A stretch of DNA of 64,000 bases, taken from assembly GCA_024220525.1 (NCBI GenBank), contig JAMYWO010000111.1, positions 62,001-126,000 on the forward strand, read 5' to 3'. Positions 48,641-60,200 of this stretch are shown here, piece by piece; the first letter of the stretch is position 1; each line of letters opens with the position of its first letter. A program made the translations under genes and the position numbers. This DNA is from Cochliopodium minus. Taxonomy: Eukaryota; Discosea; Himatismenida; Cochliopodiidae. The notes below the pieces were generated by a model that had not been told where the DNA came from, ran no database searches, and saw only the letters and a list, made by a program, of their open reading frames with translations.

Positions 48641-49333
48641 TTATAATAAATTTGTTTTTATAAAGTTAACAGTTGGTTTTGGACGAAAATCTTTAAATAG
48701 AGGTTGACAAATAAAACTTTCAAAAATCTGATCCCCATTTCGATCATTAGATTTGCTTAATTTAAAGATATCAACTTGGATAAAAGATCTTTTTAGAGCC
48801 CCCCCCACCAAATAGAAGCTTATAAAAATGAAAGGATTTTTCAATAGGTAAATTCTCCTTTTCAAAAGATTGAGTATTTCCAACACGTTACTCTCATTTC
48901 CTTCCACATCTTTAATTTCTCTCAATAATCTCACCATCAATTTTAACTTTATAAAAACATCTTTTTGTTCCCAAAATTCAACTGAAAAGGTTCATCAGCT
49001 AAATTTGCCTCAATCAAAGAAAACCGTTTGAGAGAAATAGAGTTCTTCACGTTGTTCTTCACCCTCTTTTCATCATTTTTTTCCTTAATCTCTTTTTCAA
49101 TCTCATCTGATTTCTCCAAACTGAATTTATCTTTAAAAAAACAATGAATGAATTCTTCTATGAACAGTGCAACATTCGAATGATTATTATTGATTACCAA
49201 TTGTTGATTAAATATAATCAATTCAGAACATAATGATTTTGAATCCCTTATAGAATCAAGATTTGATTTCCATCTATCATTCCATTCAATCTCAATTCCT
49301 TCATCGTTATAACTATATTTTCCAATCTATTTT
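48641..49333 (-). pseudogene. Unrecognised reading frame, apparently broken
   Basis: From a splice acceptor near 49333 a minus-strand frame runs to about 48949 (I-G-K-Y-S-Y-N-D-E-G-I-E-I-E-W-N-D, then a Lys/Glu helix), stops, and coding-like sequence continues in another frame to 48641 (V-R-L-L-R-E-I-K-D-V, L-L-K-N-P-F-I-F-I-S-F-Y-L). A C8 run (48799-48806), unusual for this genome, lies in the second part and could hide another length error. No ATG exon is visible upstream. A possible final exon lies near 48540-48510. I cannot name the family; it may be a decayed gene or a real gene with consensus errors. Confidence 0.4.
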
Positions 49334-49589
49334 TTTTGAAATAAATTTTTGGAATCTATAAATTTGCCTTTTATTTTTTGAAAAACTTCGAATTTTATTT
49401 TAAGTTATAGTGTATTCAAAATTAAAAATAGAAAAGTATTACATTTTTTTATTATTAGTATTTATCAAAGGTCTTCGACAAAGTTTATCAACCATTTATG
49501 AATATAAACAAAAATAAAAAATATTCAACAATTAATTTAATTTATTCTCTTTTATTATAGATTTTCTCCTTTTTTATTTTAGTAATGTG

Positions 49590-49850
49590 ATGGGAACAAT
49601 CACAGAATTCACATCAGATTTGATAATTAATCCAACCCACATTCCAAAAGCATTCATGGTTGAATTTGAATCATTAGTTGAAATCGAAAACCACCAGTTG
49701 GTTGAGGGTAATTGGTATATGTTGAAAGACTACGAGGACGAAAAGAAATATTGGGAGAAAGGAGCTCTGATCTACAGATTTGAAGGAACACAAGAACCGA
49801 AAATCCAGACAGAGCGTGTTATTGAAAATGTCCCACCAGGAATAGGATGA
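49590..49850 (+). CDS. Small hypothetical protein (86 residues) or last exon of one
   Basis: An uninterrupted frame of above-average GC encodes 86 residues, acidic and aromatic (N-W-Y-M-L-K-D-Y-E-D-E-K-K-Y-W), ending V-E-N-V-P-P-G-I-G-like. There is no signal peptide or membrane helix. Acceptor-like AG sites at 49559 and 49582 precede it, so it could be the 3' exon of a longer gene, but no upstream exon was found. Codon quality supports real coding. Function unknown. Confidence 0.5.
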   Translation: MGTITEFTSDLIINPTHIPKAFMVEFESLVEIENHQLVEGNWYMLKDYEDEKKYWEKGALIYRFEGTQEPKIQTERVIENVPPGIG

Positions 49851-50461
49851 AAGCAGTTAAAAGCTGCAAAACAACCTATCGTTTTTTAATTTTGTTTCCA
49901 AAAAGGAAAAAGCAATAGAATTTATATTATTTGAAGCAAAAAAAACTTGTGGAGAACATATTTGAAATTTTTATATATGAGGAATATATATCAATTATGA
50001 TGGAGGTTTGATTACATATTGATGGAATTTTTCAAAAAACATATGTTGAAAATTCATTTCGTTTTTTTCAAAACAGTTGAATATACCTCAATTTATCAAT
50101 ATTTATTCTATCCAAAAAATTTAATTCATGGAAAGAGCAGGCGGAACTCATCTTAACATGGGATGCCTTATAAATTCAATTTTTAACATTAATCTTTTTA
50201 TTTTATTTTTTTGGAAACAAAATTTGATTTGAAATCCTTCAACAAGGTTTCAATTTATCATGGAGACTGCTTTTAATACATATAATTCAGCCAATTAAAT
50301 ATTTATTTATTTTTTTTTCAATATTAGATAGCTATATTTTTATGTTTGAAATATAATCAATATTATCATTTGTATATGTTGATTGATATTGATGTTATAC
50401 TTTCTTTTTTAATTATATTTATAATTGAAGAAATAAAAAAAATCACGAAATAAAGGAATTG
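49851..50461. other. Non-coding interval with a 17-bp inverted repeat
   Basis: About 610 bp without exons. AATTTTGTTTCCAAAAA (49888-49904) recurs as its exact reverse complement at 50208-50224, bounding 337 bp of A/T-rich DNA, the form of a small non-autonomous DNA element (MITE), although no clear target-site duplication is seen. A GC-richer patch lies near 50131-50170. Confidence 0.45.
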
Positions 50462-52841
50462 ATGATTGAAGAAAAAGAACAAACCAACATTAATAAAAGT
50501 GAATCAAAAGGTCTATATTCAATAATATTTCTTAATATTTCCACAATAATTAAATTATAATAACAGTCGATAGTGGTATAAGAGAATACAGATCAGATAT
50601 TGATGGATTGAGAGGGATCTCAGTTGCATCTGTAATTTTATTTCATATATCTAAAGATTTATTGCCAGGAGGTTTTTGTGGGGTTGATATTTTCTTTGTT
50701 ATCTCTGGTTATTTGGTATTCAAAAAAATATTTTTTTTATATTTTCTGTGAAATTAATTTATTTTTAAAATAAAGATAACAAACAATATAATTTCTCAAA
50801 TGAAAAACAACAAGTTTTCATTTTCAGAATTTTATGTGAGGAGATTAAAAAGAATATTTCCCGCATCTGCGGTGTGTTTATTTGTGACTCTTTTCTTGTT
50901 CTACTTGATTGATAATCCAACTACATACAAAAAAGTATTTGAATCTTCAATATGGTCTTTGTTTTCGTTGTCAAATTTTTTCAATACATTCATGATTGAT
51001 AGCGGATATTTTGCAGAAGACACTTCGACTTATCCTCTGCTTCATTTCTGGTCATTATCAGTTGAAGAACAGTTTTATTTGATCTGGCCATTTATTCTTT
51101 TGTTCATCTATAATATTTCACAAAGAAAATTGAAAATATTTTTTGCAATAACCATTACATTCTCAATATTTATTGGTCAATACTTATTTTACAAAAACAC
51201 AGCCATGTCATATTATATGATGGTAAGTAGAATTGGGGAATTGTTTATTGGATCATTTCTCACTCAAATCAATCATCAAAAGACACTTGGTGGTGAAGAT
51301 GTCGAAAAGCAAACTAAATCAATTGAAACAAAAAGAAATATTAAATATGAAGTGATTGGATTGATGGGATTATTTCTTTGTTTCTCTTCTTTTTTCATTT
51401 TATCGGAAAAAAGTGTGTTTCCAGGGTTTAATTCGTTGATTCCTTGTTTCGGAGGAGCATTTATAATATACAGTGGAAATAAAAATACAATTACCCATTC
51501 AATTCTATCATTTCCTGTTTTGGTTAAATTGGGGTTGATCTCTTATTCTGCATATCTTTATCATTGGCCTGTCACTGTTTTGTTCAAAACAATCTATTCT
51601 AAATTTACTTTTTTTACTTATTTCAACATGATTTTAGTTGGAACCATTTTCACATCTATTTCTTACTTTATGATTGAAAAACCATTGAGACATTCAAAGT
51701 TGGGGAAAATTTCATCTTTGTTTTTGATATACCTTCTACCTTGTCTTCTCATCTTCTCATTTGGGTTTTTTGCTTATTCGGACATCAAAAATAGTTATTT
51801 TGAAAATAGAGATCTTTCTAAATTAAGCACAATGTACAGTAACAATTATCTTGATCTACAAAATATGAATCTTTCTCTTTATAGCTGGGATCTTTCTGCT
51901 TATTGCAACGAGAGATCACCAAACCATTGTATTTCTTTTAATGATTGTACAAAGGAGGTGGGAAGGTTTCCTCCAGAGTGCGCAAATGAAGTAATTTTGA
52001 AAGAAAAACAAATCCGGAAAGATGTTGGAATGGTCCTAAAAATGATAAAACGTAAAAAAAAAATTTTTTTATTATTATTTTTAAATATTCATATTATCAA
52101 AGAAAAAGAGAAAAGGTCTTATTTATTGGAGATTCTTTTTGTGGTCAAGCTATACCAATGATTGAAGCATTTGCAGAAGATTTAAACTTTAGATTCTACG
52201 TTTGGGCAAAACCAGGTGCTTTAGCTTGTATTTGGGAAACTAAAGATGAATTTATGAAAAGTATTCTTGATAAATTACATCTTTTTGATATTGTAATTAT
52301 TGCTTGCAAATGGGATCTTCATCAAAGTAAACATTTTATTTATTTTTATTTTTAAAATAATTTTTTTTAAAAGGAAATTTAAATTGTATTGACAGAACTG
52401 TGGACAAACTTATATCCCTTAATAAAAAAGTAGTATTGTTGGGACAAATTGTTGAATTTAACGAATTTAACTTTGATGGATGTCCCTCAATCAGTTCTCC
52501 TACAAATACCAAGTGTTTTAAACAAATTTACTACAGAGACACATTTGAAAAGGATTGTAAATTATTTTAATGATTATCTTTATAAATTTCAAATCTATTT
52601 TTCATTTCAAGATTCAAAATATAACGAATTGTTGGAAGAATTTGTTACAAAAAAAAATAATACCCACTTTTTTGGATTCAATCAATACATCTGTCCCATG
52701 GGAATTTGTTCTTCTTATTACAAAAACTTTAGACTGTATTCTAATTACAACCATTTTAATGAGTATGGTGCTACTTTGTTATGGAGAGATGTCGTTAAAG
52801 CAAGTGGTGTTCCAAAAGTGATTTCAAATCTGTTTCAATAA
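50462..52841 (+). CDS. OafA/acyltransferase-3 family membrane protein with SGNH domain
   Basis: Six exons encode about 700 residues. Exon 2 carries the family start [13 protein letters not shown] and [16 protein letters not shown]. Exon 3 has [24 protein letters not shown] and about ten hydrophobic helices. After it comes a luminal SGNH hydrolase-like domain with G-D-S-F and a late N-H-F-N-E-Y-G-A block containing the catalytic His. The family O-acylates glycans and lipids across membranes. The intron at 52557-52611 removes what otherwise looks like a frameshift, and the junction near 52085 works in phase with the acceptor ending at AAAGAG. The origin may be bacterial, but several introns show long residence. 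Confidence 0.9.
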
Positions 52842-52983
52842 ATTTTTTTAAACAACACAGGGGATGTGATATTACTTCATTTTTTTTGTTTGATAATTTT
52901 TTTTTTTTAAACCAAAATCAAAGAATTAATTGAAGTTTAAAGGAGTTGATTTTTCTTTTCTTTCTAAATTTGAAAATTTTAAT

Positions 52984-54295
52984 TTAAATTAAATAAGGGA
53001 GAACATTCTGAATAAAATTAGTTTGGTTAGAAAGCCAATGAGAATGAGGAACTCCTTTTGAAGAAGAGTTAATAATGAATAATAATTCAAGGTAAAAAAG
53101 AAGTTACCTTCAATAGAATGAATATCCATTCTACCTGATTCGTAAAGAGTCTTCAAACCAAAAGTGTCGTCTTTGAAATAATCAAAATATGTCAAATTTT
53201 GTTGTTGCCATTTAGTATCATAAAATGAAAAGAAGGCTGTAAAATACTTTAGGGAAAATAAATAAAATCAAGAAAGTAAAAAAAAAAATTACAGGAGCTA
53301 AATCACCATCTTGAGGTGATCCAAAAAAAGCCATCTTCTTCACTTTCAAGAAATTTCTTTTGTAGTTCGAGCTGTTGGAAGTAATAATGAGGTTGTCAAA
53401 GTAAGGGAGAAAAGAAGCATCTTTGATATATCTCAGCGGATTTTCAGAGTCATGCCCTCATTTAAAAACAAAATATAAATAAAAGAGTGAAGCAAACAAA
53501 TTAAATTTACAATATCCTGCAAAAGAATATTTTTTTTGAAAATATTCAGTGTAAATCAAATCAGTTATTGCATCTAATGTCAAGTTGCCAAAATACTCTT
53601 TAATTACACTTGGAAAACCGTAGTAACCTTCTTGAACTCCAGCCAAAGAAACAAATGTGTGAACATTAAGACCGTTCATGTATTCTATCAAACATCTCAT
53701 TAGCAATCCTCCCTTATTTATTATTTTATTTTAAACTTTTTTTAAGATTTAAATATCTTTTCACCTGTGAATGTCCTTTTATATATTTTATCAAATTTAT
53801 TTGTAAATTATATAAATTAAATAATAAATTTATTTTACCAACTAAATGATAACCATTTGCAAATAGAGATGTATTATTCGATATAATTTGTTGCACCATA
53901 TTTTTGATTCCCTCTTATAATACATTTTTATAAAAAAATATTTGAATCAAATTAGATCATTTCGGATTACCTATTTGAGTCCATCTGTAATTATTGAGAA
54001 TCATTTTCGAATAATGTTTTTATAATAAAAATTTTCGCTTACAAATTTGTTAGAGAATCTTCTCCGTTATATATATCCAAACTGAATGTTTCCTGTCCTG
54101 GATGATATTGCTTTATCCAACCAATTATATCATCAAAATCACGGTATGTCCCACTCCTATGTGGGAATTTAAAAAATAATTTGGATTGAAGAGAAAATTT
54201 ACTTATTATTGAAGGATATTCCATGCATGAAGATACAAGGAAGATAAGCATAACTGAAAGATACTAACAATAAAATTAAGAATAGAATTTTCATT
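52984..54295 (-). CDS. PPT2: Palmitoyl-protein thioesterase (PPT2-like), lysosomal
   Basis: About nine exons encode roughly 305 residues. A signal peptide (M-K-I-L-F-L-I-L-L-L-V-S-F-S-Y-A) leads into F-M-H-G, the oxyanion region, then D-D-I-I-G-W-I-K and Y-H-P-G. The nucleophile motif G-H-S-Q-G-G-L is assembled from an upstream exon ending H-L-V-G, an 11-nt micro-exon at 53765-53775 (GACATTCACAG) and the next exon, so the catalytic Ser is encoded almost alone. The acid residue lies in G-S-P-Q-D-G-D-L-A-P, and the His in G-V-P-H-S-H-W near the end, as in mammalian PPT2 (F-G-L-K-T-L is also shared). The enzyme cleaves thioester-linked acyl chains during lipid-modified protein turnover. Potential N-glycosylation sites are present. 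Confidence 0.9.
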
Positions 54296-54341
54296 TTTTA
54301 TTTTTATTCAAATTTAAAATTTCAAGATTTGATTTTAAAAT

Positions 54342-56113
54342 TCAAATTCGATTCACATAAATCCATGTTGATCCCCAAGCCTTTTAAAGGAGAGAATTAA
54401 TAATAATTTTAAAAGAAAAAATAAAGTGATTACCTGTGGTGAGGAGGATGCTTGTTATAAAACCACTCGAAAAAAATGATAATTGGAACAAAAACAAACC
54501 AATAAACAAAAATAATACCTTGTTCGAACCTATTAGAAAAAATAAGATATTTTATTTTAAACTATAATGGTTTACCCCACTTTGCTCCTTTTTAACAGGA
54601 CATCCAGCTAATAAAAAGTAATTTATAATAATTTGAGGAAAAAAGTTTTAATTTTGGGTTACCATGTAGAGTATTTATAAAGGTCTGTTTTAAAATAATT
54701 TTAAAACTATTCAAAAGTATATATTTTTACATCTAAATAAAAATAAACAATATTTAATAAAAAAGTTTTAATTTTTATTTACCATTTTTTCTGTGATAGA
54801 ACTAAATCCTGGTTTTAAACTGTACCAAAAATGGCAGATCCTCTTTCTGGTTTTACTTTTAAAATTTTCCACAATAATCATCAGCATCCGTGACATTTGT
54901 TTCGGTGGAAACTGCAAAATCCTGTTTCTCCTCCTTCTTCTGGTTCTTTTTGTTTACAATAAAAATTATTTTTCAAAAAAGAATTTATTAATTAGTATTT
55001 TTCACCAATTAAATAATAGAAAAGTTAAATATCTATTAACTCCATGTCTATAATTTATTTCCTCGGTTTTATGATAACTCCCTTCCTTTATAAAAACATT
55101 TGAGAAAGAAAATTTTGTGTGATGAAAACAGTTGACCAGAAATAATCTTTTTGATAAAAAAAAAAAGGAAAAAATTTTAAAAGAATAATTCTCTTTTGTA
55201 CCTAAATGGCAAGTATACTTTTGATTAACTTCATATCTTACAACTTTCATTAAAATTGGAGATTAACTTGGTTTTTTTTTAAAACAAAAAGATATGTATA
55301 CCTTGAGTTTTGTCGTCAATTTGTGAATAAAAAGGCATGTTCATCAATTGATATATCCTCTTGTCTAACACATCAATAGCTATATCATCACTTCTTGCCA
55401 ACCATGCGGTTTTGCTTGTTCTGTCACTAATTACTTTTTTTTCATCTAATGTACCAACATAGGAATCTTCCATGATATCCCTTGATATATTCAATGTTTT
55501 CTCTTCAATATAAAATTTTTAAAAATTTTTTCATCCACATTTCATTTCATTTTACCCACTACTTGATCTTCTATGAAATTATTAATTCTAAATATTGGTG
55601 GTATCTTGTTTAATGTTTCAATTATAAATTGCTTGTTGGTGAAGGGATCTGTATATTCCATCTTTTCTCCAATATTTAAGGCATGATAAAACCTTTCATG
55701 TCAATTGGATTAATGATTGATCGATAAATGTGGAAATGAAAAATTTCTCTTTGTATCTTATAAATAAATGTCAGTTTAAAAAAATCTTACCAATGTTCTC
55801 CCTTTGGAACCAAATATAGAATCTGATTATCTTGTATGTTCAGGGTATTGGTCAATGTATTACCATATTTATCTTTAATCTCGAAATAACTGTAATATTT
55901 CAAATATTCCTCCAATTCATCTTCATATAAGCCCAACATGCTTGCTTCTATCAATTCTTCAATCACTTCTTCTTCTCCACTCGATGGTATTTCCAAATTT
56001 AAGGGAAATGAATCTCCTCCATTCTTATAAATGGTGACATTCTTCATTGTATACATTGATATCAATCCTATTCTCAAAAATAAGAGCATCAATATGCTGA
56101 AATGGAGTTTCAT
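54342..56113 (-). pseudogene. Prolyl 4-hydroxylase-like 2OG dioxygenase, decayed
   Basis: Exon 1 (56113 to about 55790) starts with a signal peptide. Later exons resemble the P4H catalytic domain: I-F-R-I-N-N-F-I-E-D, D-R-T-S-K-T-A-W-L, V-V-R-Y-E-V-N-Q-K-Y, the iron motif H-L-D-Y-F, N-R-Y-L-T-F-L-L, E-E-G-G-E-T-G-F, K-V-K-P-E-R-G-S-A-I and a Cys-Pro loop near 54590. The conserved blocks sit in different frames: at least five one-base breaks occur between about 55150 and 54580, mostly at A or T runs (for example after E-T-G-F near 54920, near 54870 and near 54835). A C-terminal exon near 54520-54430 encodes an added hydrophobic helix. Neighbouring genes are intact, so decay is more likely than a general error problem. 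Confidence 0.65.
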
Positions 56114-56326
56114 TTTTTTATTTTTCTAGAATTAAACTTGGAATAGCATTGAAAAAGATTTCTATTTGAATCAAGATTTTTCAATTATTTTATGATAAAC
56201 AACAATCAAAATGAAACAGTTTTAAACAAAAATCATTTAATTCCTTTTTTTGGAGAAATAAATAAATATTAAAAAAAAAGTGATCATATAAACAAGTAAT
56301 TATTGACAAAATTGTTGATTGGAGGT

Positions 56327-56769
56327 TCAATAAGGTGGTTTTTCATCACTTTGAAATGTTGGTGAATTATTCTTTCTATAGATGAAGATTCCTTGATAAA
56401 ACTGGCATAATCTATCAATATCAGTTTCAGTTAAATCAAAATCATCCTAACAAAAAAAAAAAACAAAATTGGATTTTAATAAAGTTTTATTTTTAAGCGA
56501 AAAATTATAATAAAGAAATTGTTAATTTCGATTTTTATAATCCTTACCTTTAATAAATATAAAGCATCTATATTTGTTAAAAGTGTAATGAGGGTGTATC
56601 CATCAACTCTTTCGTCAACAAATTTCTTTGTTTTTTTCTGCATTCCTATTTTCGTTAAAAAAAGAGAAACATTATTTGTGTCCCAATTTCTCATCCCTGA
56701 GTATTCTTCGGATTTGTTCTTATTGAACATTTGTTTGATGTAATTTTTCTTTTGTTTTGGTGATTTCAT
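56327..56769 (-). CDS. Small SAM-like domain protein
   Basis: Two exons (56769 to about 56549 and about 56453 to 56327) encode about 115 residues. After a basic start (K-S-P-K-Q-K-K-N-Y) comes a five-helix pattern typical of sterile alpha motif domains: W-D-T-N-N-V-S-L-F-L-T-K-I-G, F-V-D-E-R-V-D-G-Y-T-L-I-T-L-L, then L-L-K joined to D-D-F-D-L-T-E-T-D-I-D-R-L after the intron, and a final F-Y-Q-G-I helix. SAM domains mediate protein or RNA binding by self-association. No other domain is present, so this is a free-standing module; partners are unknown. Confidence 0.65.
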
Positions 56770-57215
56770 TTTATTTTATTTGTCTTTGTTCCAAAAACTA
56801 CTTATATTTATATTTTGAGTTTTGTGTTTTTTTTTTATTATTTATTTATTAAGAAATATCAGAACAAAGAAGAAATTAAAAAAAAGATCATGCTGGGTAA
56901 GGGATTAGGATTAATTCAACAAATTCCTCCATTTATATCGAAATTGTCCTTATTTTGTTTAAATTTTTACTTTTTAAAGGAGGAGAGGAATTTATAATTA
57001 TTAAATTCCGAAAACGCTCCTAAAAAATTACTCAAACTGTAGGAACTGAGATTTGACAAATTATCAAGTTGGGGTTTTATTTAAAAATTATTTGTTTGCA
57101 TGAGGAATTTGTTAATTATAAGAAAAATCCTTTGAAATTACTGTAATGATGGAAGTTGGTTGAATTATTAATTCCAATTAAATTTATGAGAAACAAAAAT
57201 AATGAAAGAAATATT
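56770..57215. other. Intergenic, A/T-rich
   Basis: 445 bp between the SAM gene start and the stop of the large PARP-like gene. A short plus-strand frame (56815-56997) lacks support. No regulatory motif stands out. Confidence 0.55.
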
Positions 57216-60200
57216 TTATTTTACATTTTTGCTGTAAATGGATAGAATAGATTTAGAATCTTTCAACCACAAATCATTCAAGTTAAATAGGAAAAGGTAT
57301 TTTGAATATTTCATATCTTGTTTCAATATATCAAGATAATCCATAATCTTCTCCATTTGTTCAAACCATTTGTTTGAATATTCACTATATTTTTCCAATA
57401 TTATCCAATCATCCTCAGTATAATGAGATTGAACCCAACATATGACCAAACTTGTAACAAGCAACTTCTCCATCAACTCTTTCAAAAAATGAATTTCATA
57501 ATTAGATCCAAATCTCTTTTTTAGGAACTGTATACATTTTATCTTGGTCATTCCAACAAGAGATAGAACATTATTTGACATTTCCCAAAGTGGATGATCC
57601 AAAGAAGCCAAAGAAAGGGAAGAAATGAGAGGTTTTTCATTGAAGAAGAGGTTTTTATTTTCGGATTGAGAATGTTTGATGGGAGCATCTGATATGGTAG
57701 CTTGGTTGGAAAGATTCAAAAAAGATAAATCATCACAAATCAACATCTTTTCTTCGGTCGTGAAAGTATTAGATTTTCCTTTTGATTTACCATCTTTATT
57801 GGATTCAAAACGTTTACTAGATGATCTTTTTTCTCGTTCTACTTCTCCAGTTGTTTTTTGTACTATAGGTTTTTTTGTTATTAAAGAATTAAAGAAGCTT
57901 TTGATTTTGACTTGATCTCTTTTTTCCTCTTTTTTTTCAGTTTCTAATAATCCAAAGAGGGATTCTAGAGATTCACCATCATTTTGAAGATATGATTGGT
58001 GTGATTCTCCCGATAAATTGCTCAATAAACAATCTAGATCATTGTTATCATTATATTCTTTGTTTTTTTTCTTCTTCTTCTTTTTTGGCTTGGAGTTTGA
58101 CTGACTTTCGAGACTTTGTTCATTGGAGATTTGAGAAAAAATATCATCTTCATGATCAAAATCTACCATTTTCTCTTCATCATTATATGTATCATAAATA
58201 ATTTTCAATAATTCATCTTCATAATTACCCTTGCTTTCGGATTGAGGTTGGTTCTCATCTTCCAAAAAGTTTACAATCTCTGCAAGAGGATCAATATCAC
58301 CTTGATCCAAGTAATTTGATAAAGGATCTAATTGGGGAGAACTAGAATATGAAGAGGACACAACTTCAAAGTTCATGTTACTCTTCTTATCTTCCAACTC
58401 TCCTCCAAGTAAGAAATTTGTGAGAGAATCATTTGTAGCAACCAGATCATTGAATCTTTTTGGGGATGATGAAATTCCTTGTTTTGATACTGTTTTCATC
58501 ATTATTGATTTTGAATCTCTGGGTGAAATTATCCTTTCATAATCTATGGTTTCTTTTTCCACAATTTTTTCTTCCTTTTCGCATTCTTTTTCTTCATTCT
58601 CATCAGAATCATCCTCATCTTCGTTGTGATCACCAACCCACAAAGTGAGATTATCTCTCAAAAGTTGCATTATCAATGTTGAATCTTTGTATGAATCTTC
58701 CGCCAAAGTATCCACTTTATAAAAGAGAGATTAATAAAAGATAAAAGAATATTATTTCTTACATTGCGAAATTGAATCATCAAATGCTCGTTTGGACAAT
58801 TCGCAAGCCTTCTCAGGTGCATTCATGATTTCATAATAAAAGACAGAAAAGTTTAGAGAAACGCCCAATCTAATCGGATGTGTAGGATGCAATTCTAAAA
58901 AGTAAAAATAAAAAGAAAATGAGATTGAATAGGATTTTTGTAATACCTTTGATAGCTAAATCGAATCCTTTTCTATAATTTTCTTCACACTTCTCTATCA
59001 AGTATTTTCTATCTTCTACAGACAAAACCTCACATTTGAATCTGATGTAATCTGCTTTCATTTTGTAAAAGAAAACTTTGGCTTCTGAATTCTCCAACTT
59101 TGGTTGGACATGTTCATCAATGAATTGAATTGCATCGTCACATACACTATTTAACTCTTCAAAAACTTTTTTGGAGTACTTTTCTATTCTCTTCACATTA
59201 GTTTCCTCTTGTTTGTTTATTTCTTTTTCCTTCAATTCACTCAACTTTTTCCAAGACTCTCTAATAGGAAAGCTTTGTTTTTTGTAAGCAACACTAAATA
59301 AATTCCTCTCTGAAAAAAGTTGTTTTAATTTTCTATTTAATTTTTTTTTTTTTTTTACCTTCAACTGTTAATTCAGATTTAGAATTCAAAACTATATTCT
59401 TCATGAATTCTAACATTTCTTCGTATCTTTCTGCTTGTTCTGACCACTTTGTCATCATCAATTCCTCTTCATAATTAAACTTTATCTTTTTCTGTTGTTG
59501 TTCCAACTTTCTTGTTTCTCTTTTCTCTTTTTCTCTTCTTTTATTTCTTAACTCTTCTTCCTTCCTTTTTCTCCTTTCCTCTTCACGTTTTTTTTTCTCC
59601 ATAATTTTTTTTTTCTTCAAATTTTCTTCCATTTTCTTCCTATTTTCTATATCTAACAAGATTTTTCTCTTTTCTTCTTGTCTTTTTTTCTCTTCATCCT
59701 CGATTCTCTTTCTTTCTTCTTCCTCTTCTCTTTTTATCTTTTCTTTTCTCATTCCCACTTTACTTTTTATAGATTCAATTTCTTTTGAATTTTTTTCTAC
59801 AAGAGAATCCAAGATCTAAAGAATAGAAAATAATTTATAAATAAATTTTTTTTTTATTTTCTTTTTACAAGTAATTCCTCGTTGTTAAAACTATTCTCTT
59901 CAAATTTTTTGAGGAGATCTTCTTCAGAGGGAATGCTTCCTATTACATTTTCCATATCTTTAATCTTCCATCTGTTTTGACTTAACATACATTTTATTAA
60001 GAGGCCAAATCTTTCTGTTTCTATATTACATAACATTTCGACCAACTGTTCATCTTCAATAACCAATTCATCTTTCCAGCTCATATAACTCTATTTTTTT
60101 TAATAAAAAAATAATTTCAAAATTTAACAACCAAAAATAAATTATTTCACCAAAACATCTATTTCCTCTTTATTTATCAAGTCTTCTATTTTTGGTATTT

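Noticed and set aside
50125-50180. GC-richer patch that might be a tRNA or snoRNA
   Set aside because: No cloverleaf, A/B box or C/D box arrangement could be drawn. No tRNA gene was found elsewhere in the window by eye either.
52020-52110. Frame break before the G-D-S-F block of the acyltransferase
   Set aside because: Using the acceptor at AAAGAG instead of the first AG keeps phase.
52449-52841. Apparent frameshift in the SGNH part of the acyltransferase
   Set aside because: A 55-nt intron (52557-52611) with GTAAAT and TTTCAAG ends restores the frame and gives a sensible F-E-K-D-Y-S-K-Y-N junction.
57216-60084. Reading the coiled-coil/14-3-3 part as a separate gene with its own start
   Set aside because: Its first exon begins at a splice acceptor in phase 0 with the preceding linker exon, no ATG or promoter-like gap lies between, and intron spacing is the same as inside the gene. 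It remains the main alternative and is stated as such in the finding.
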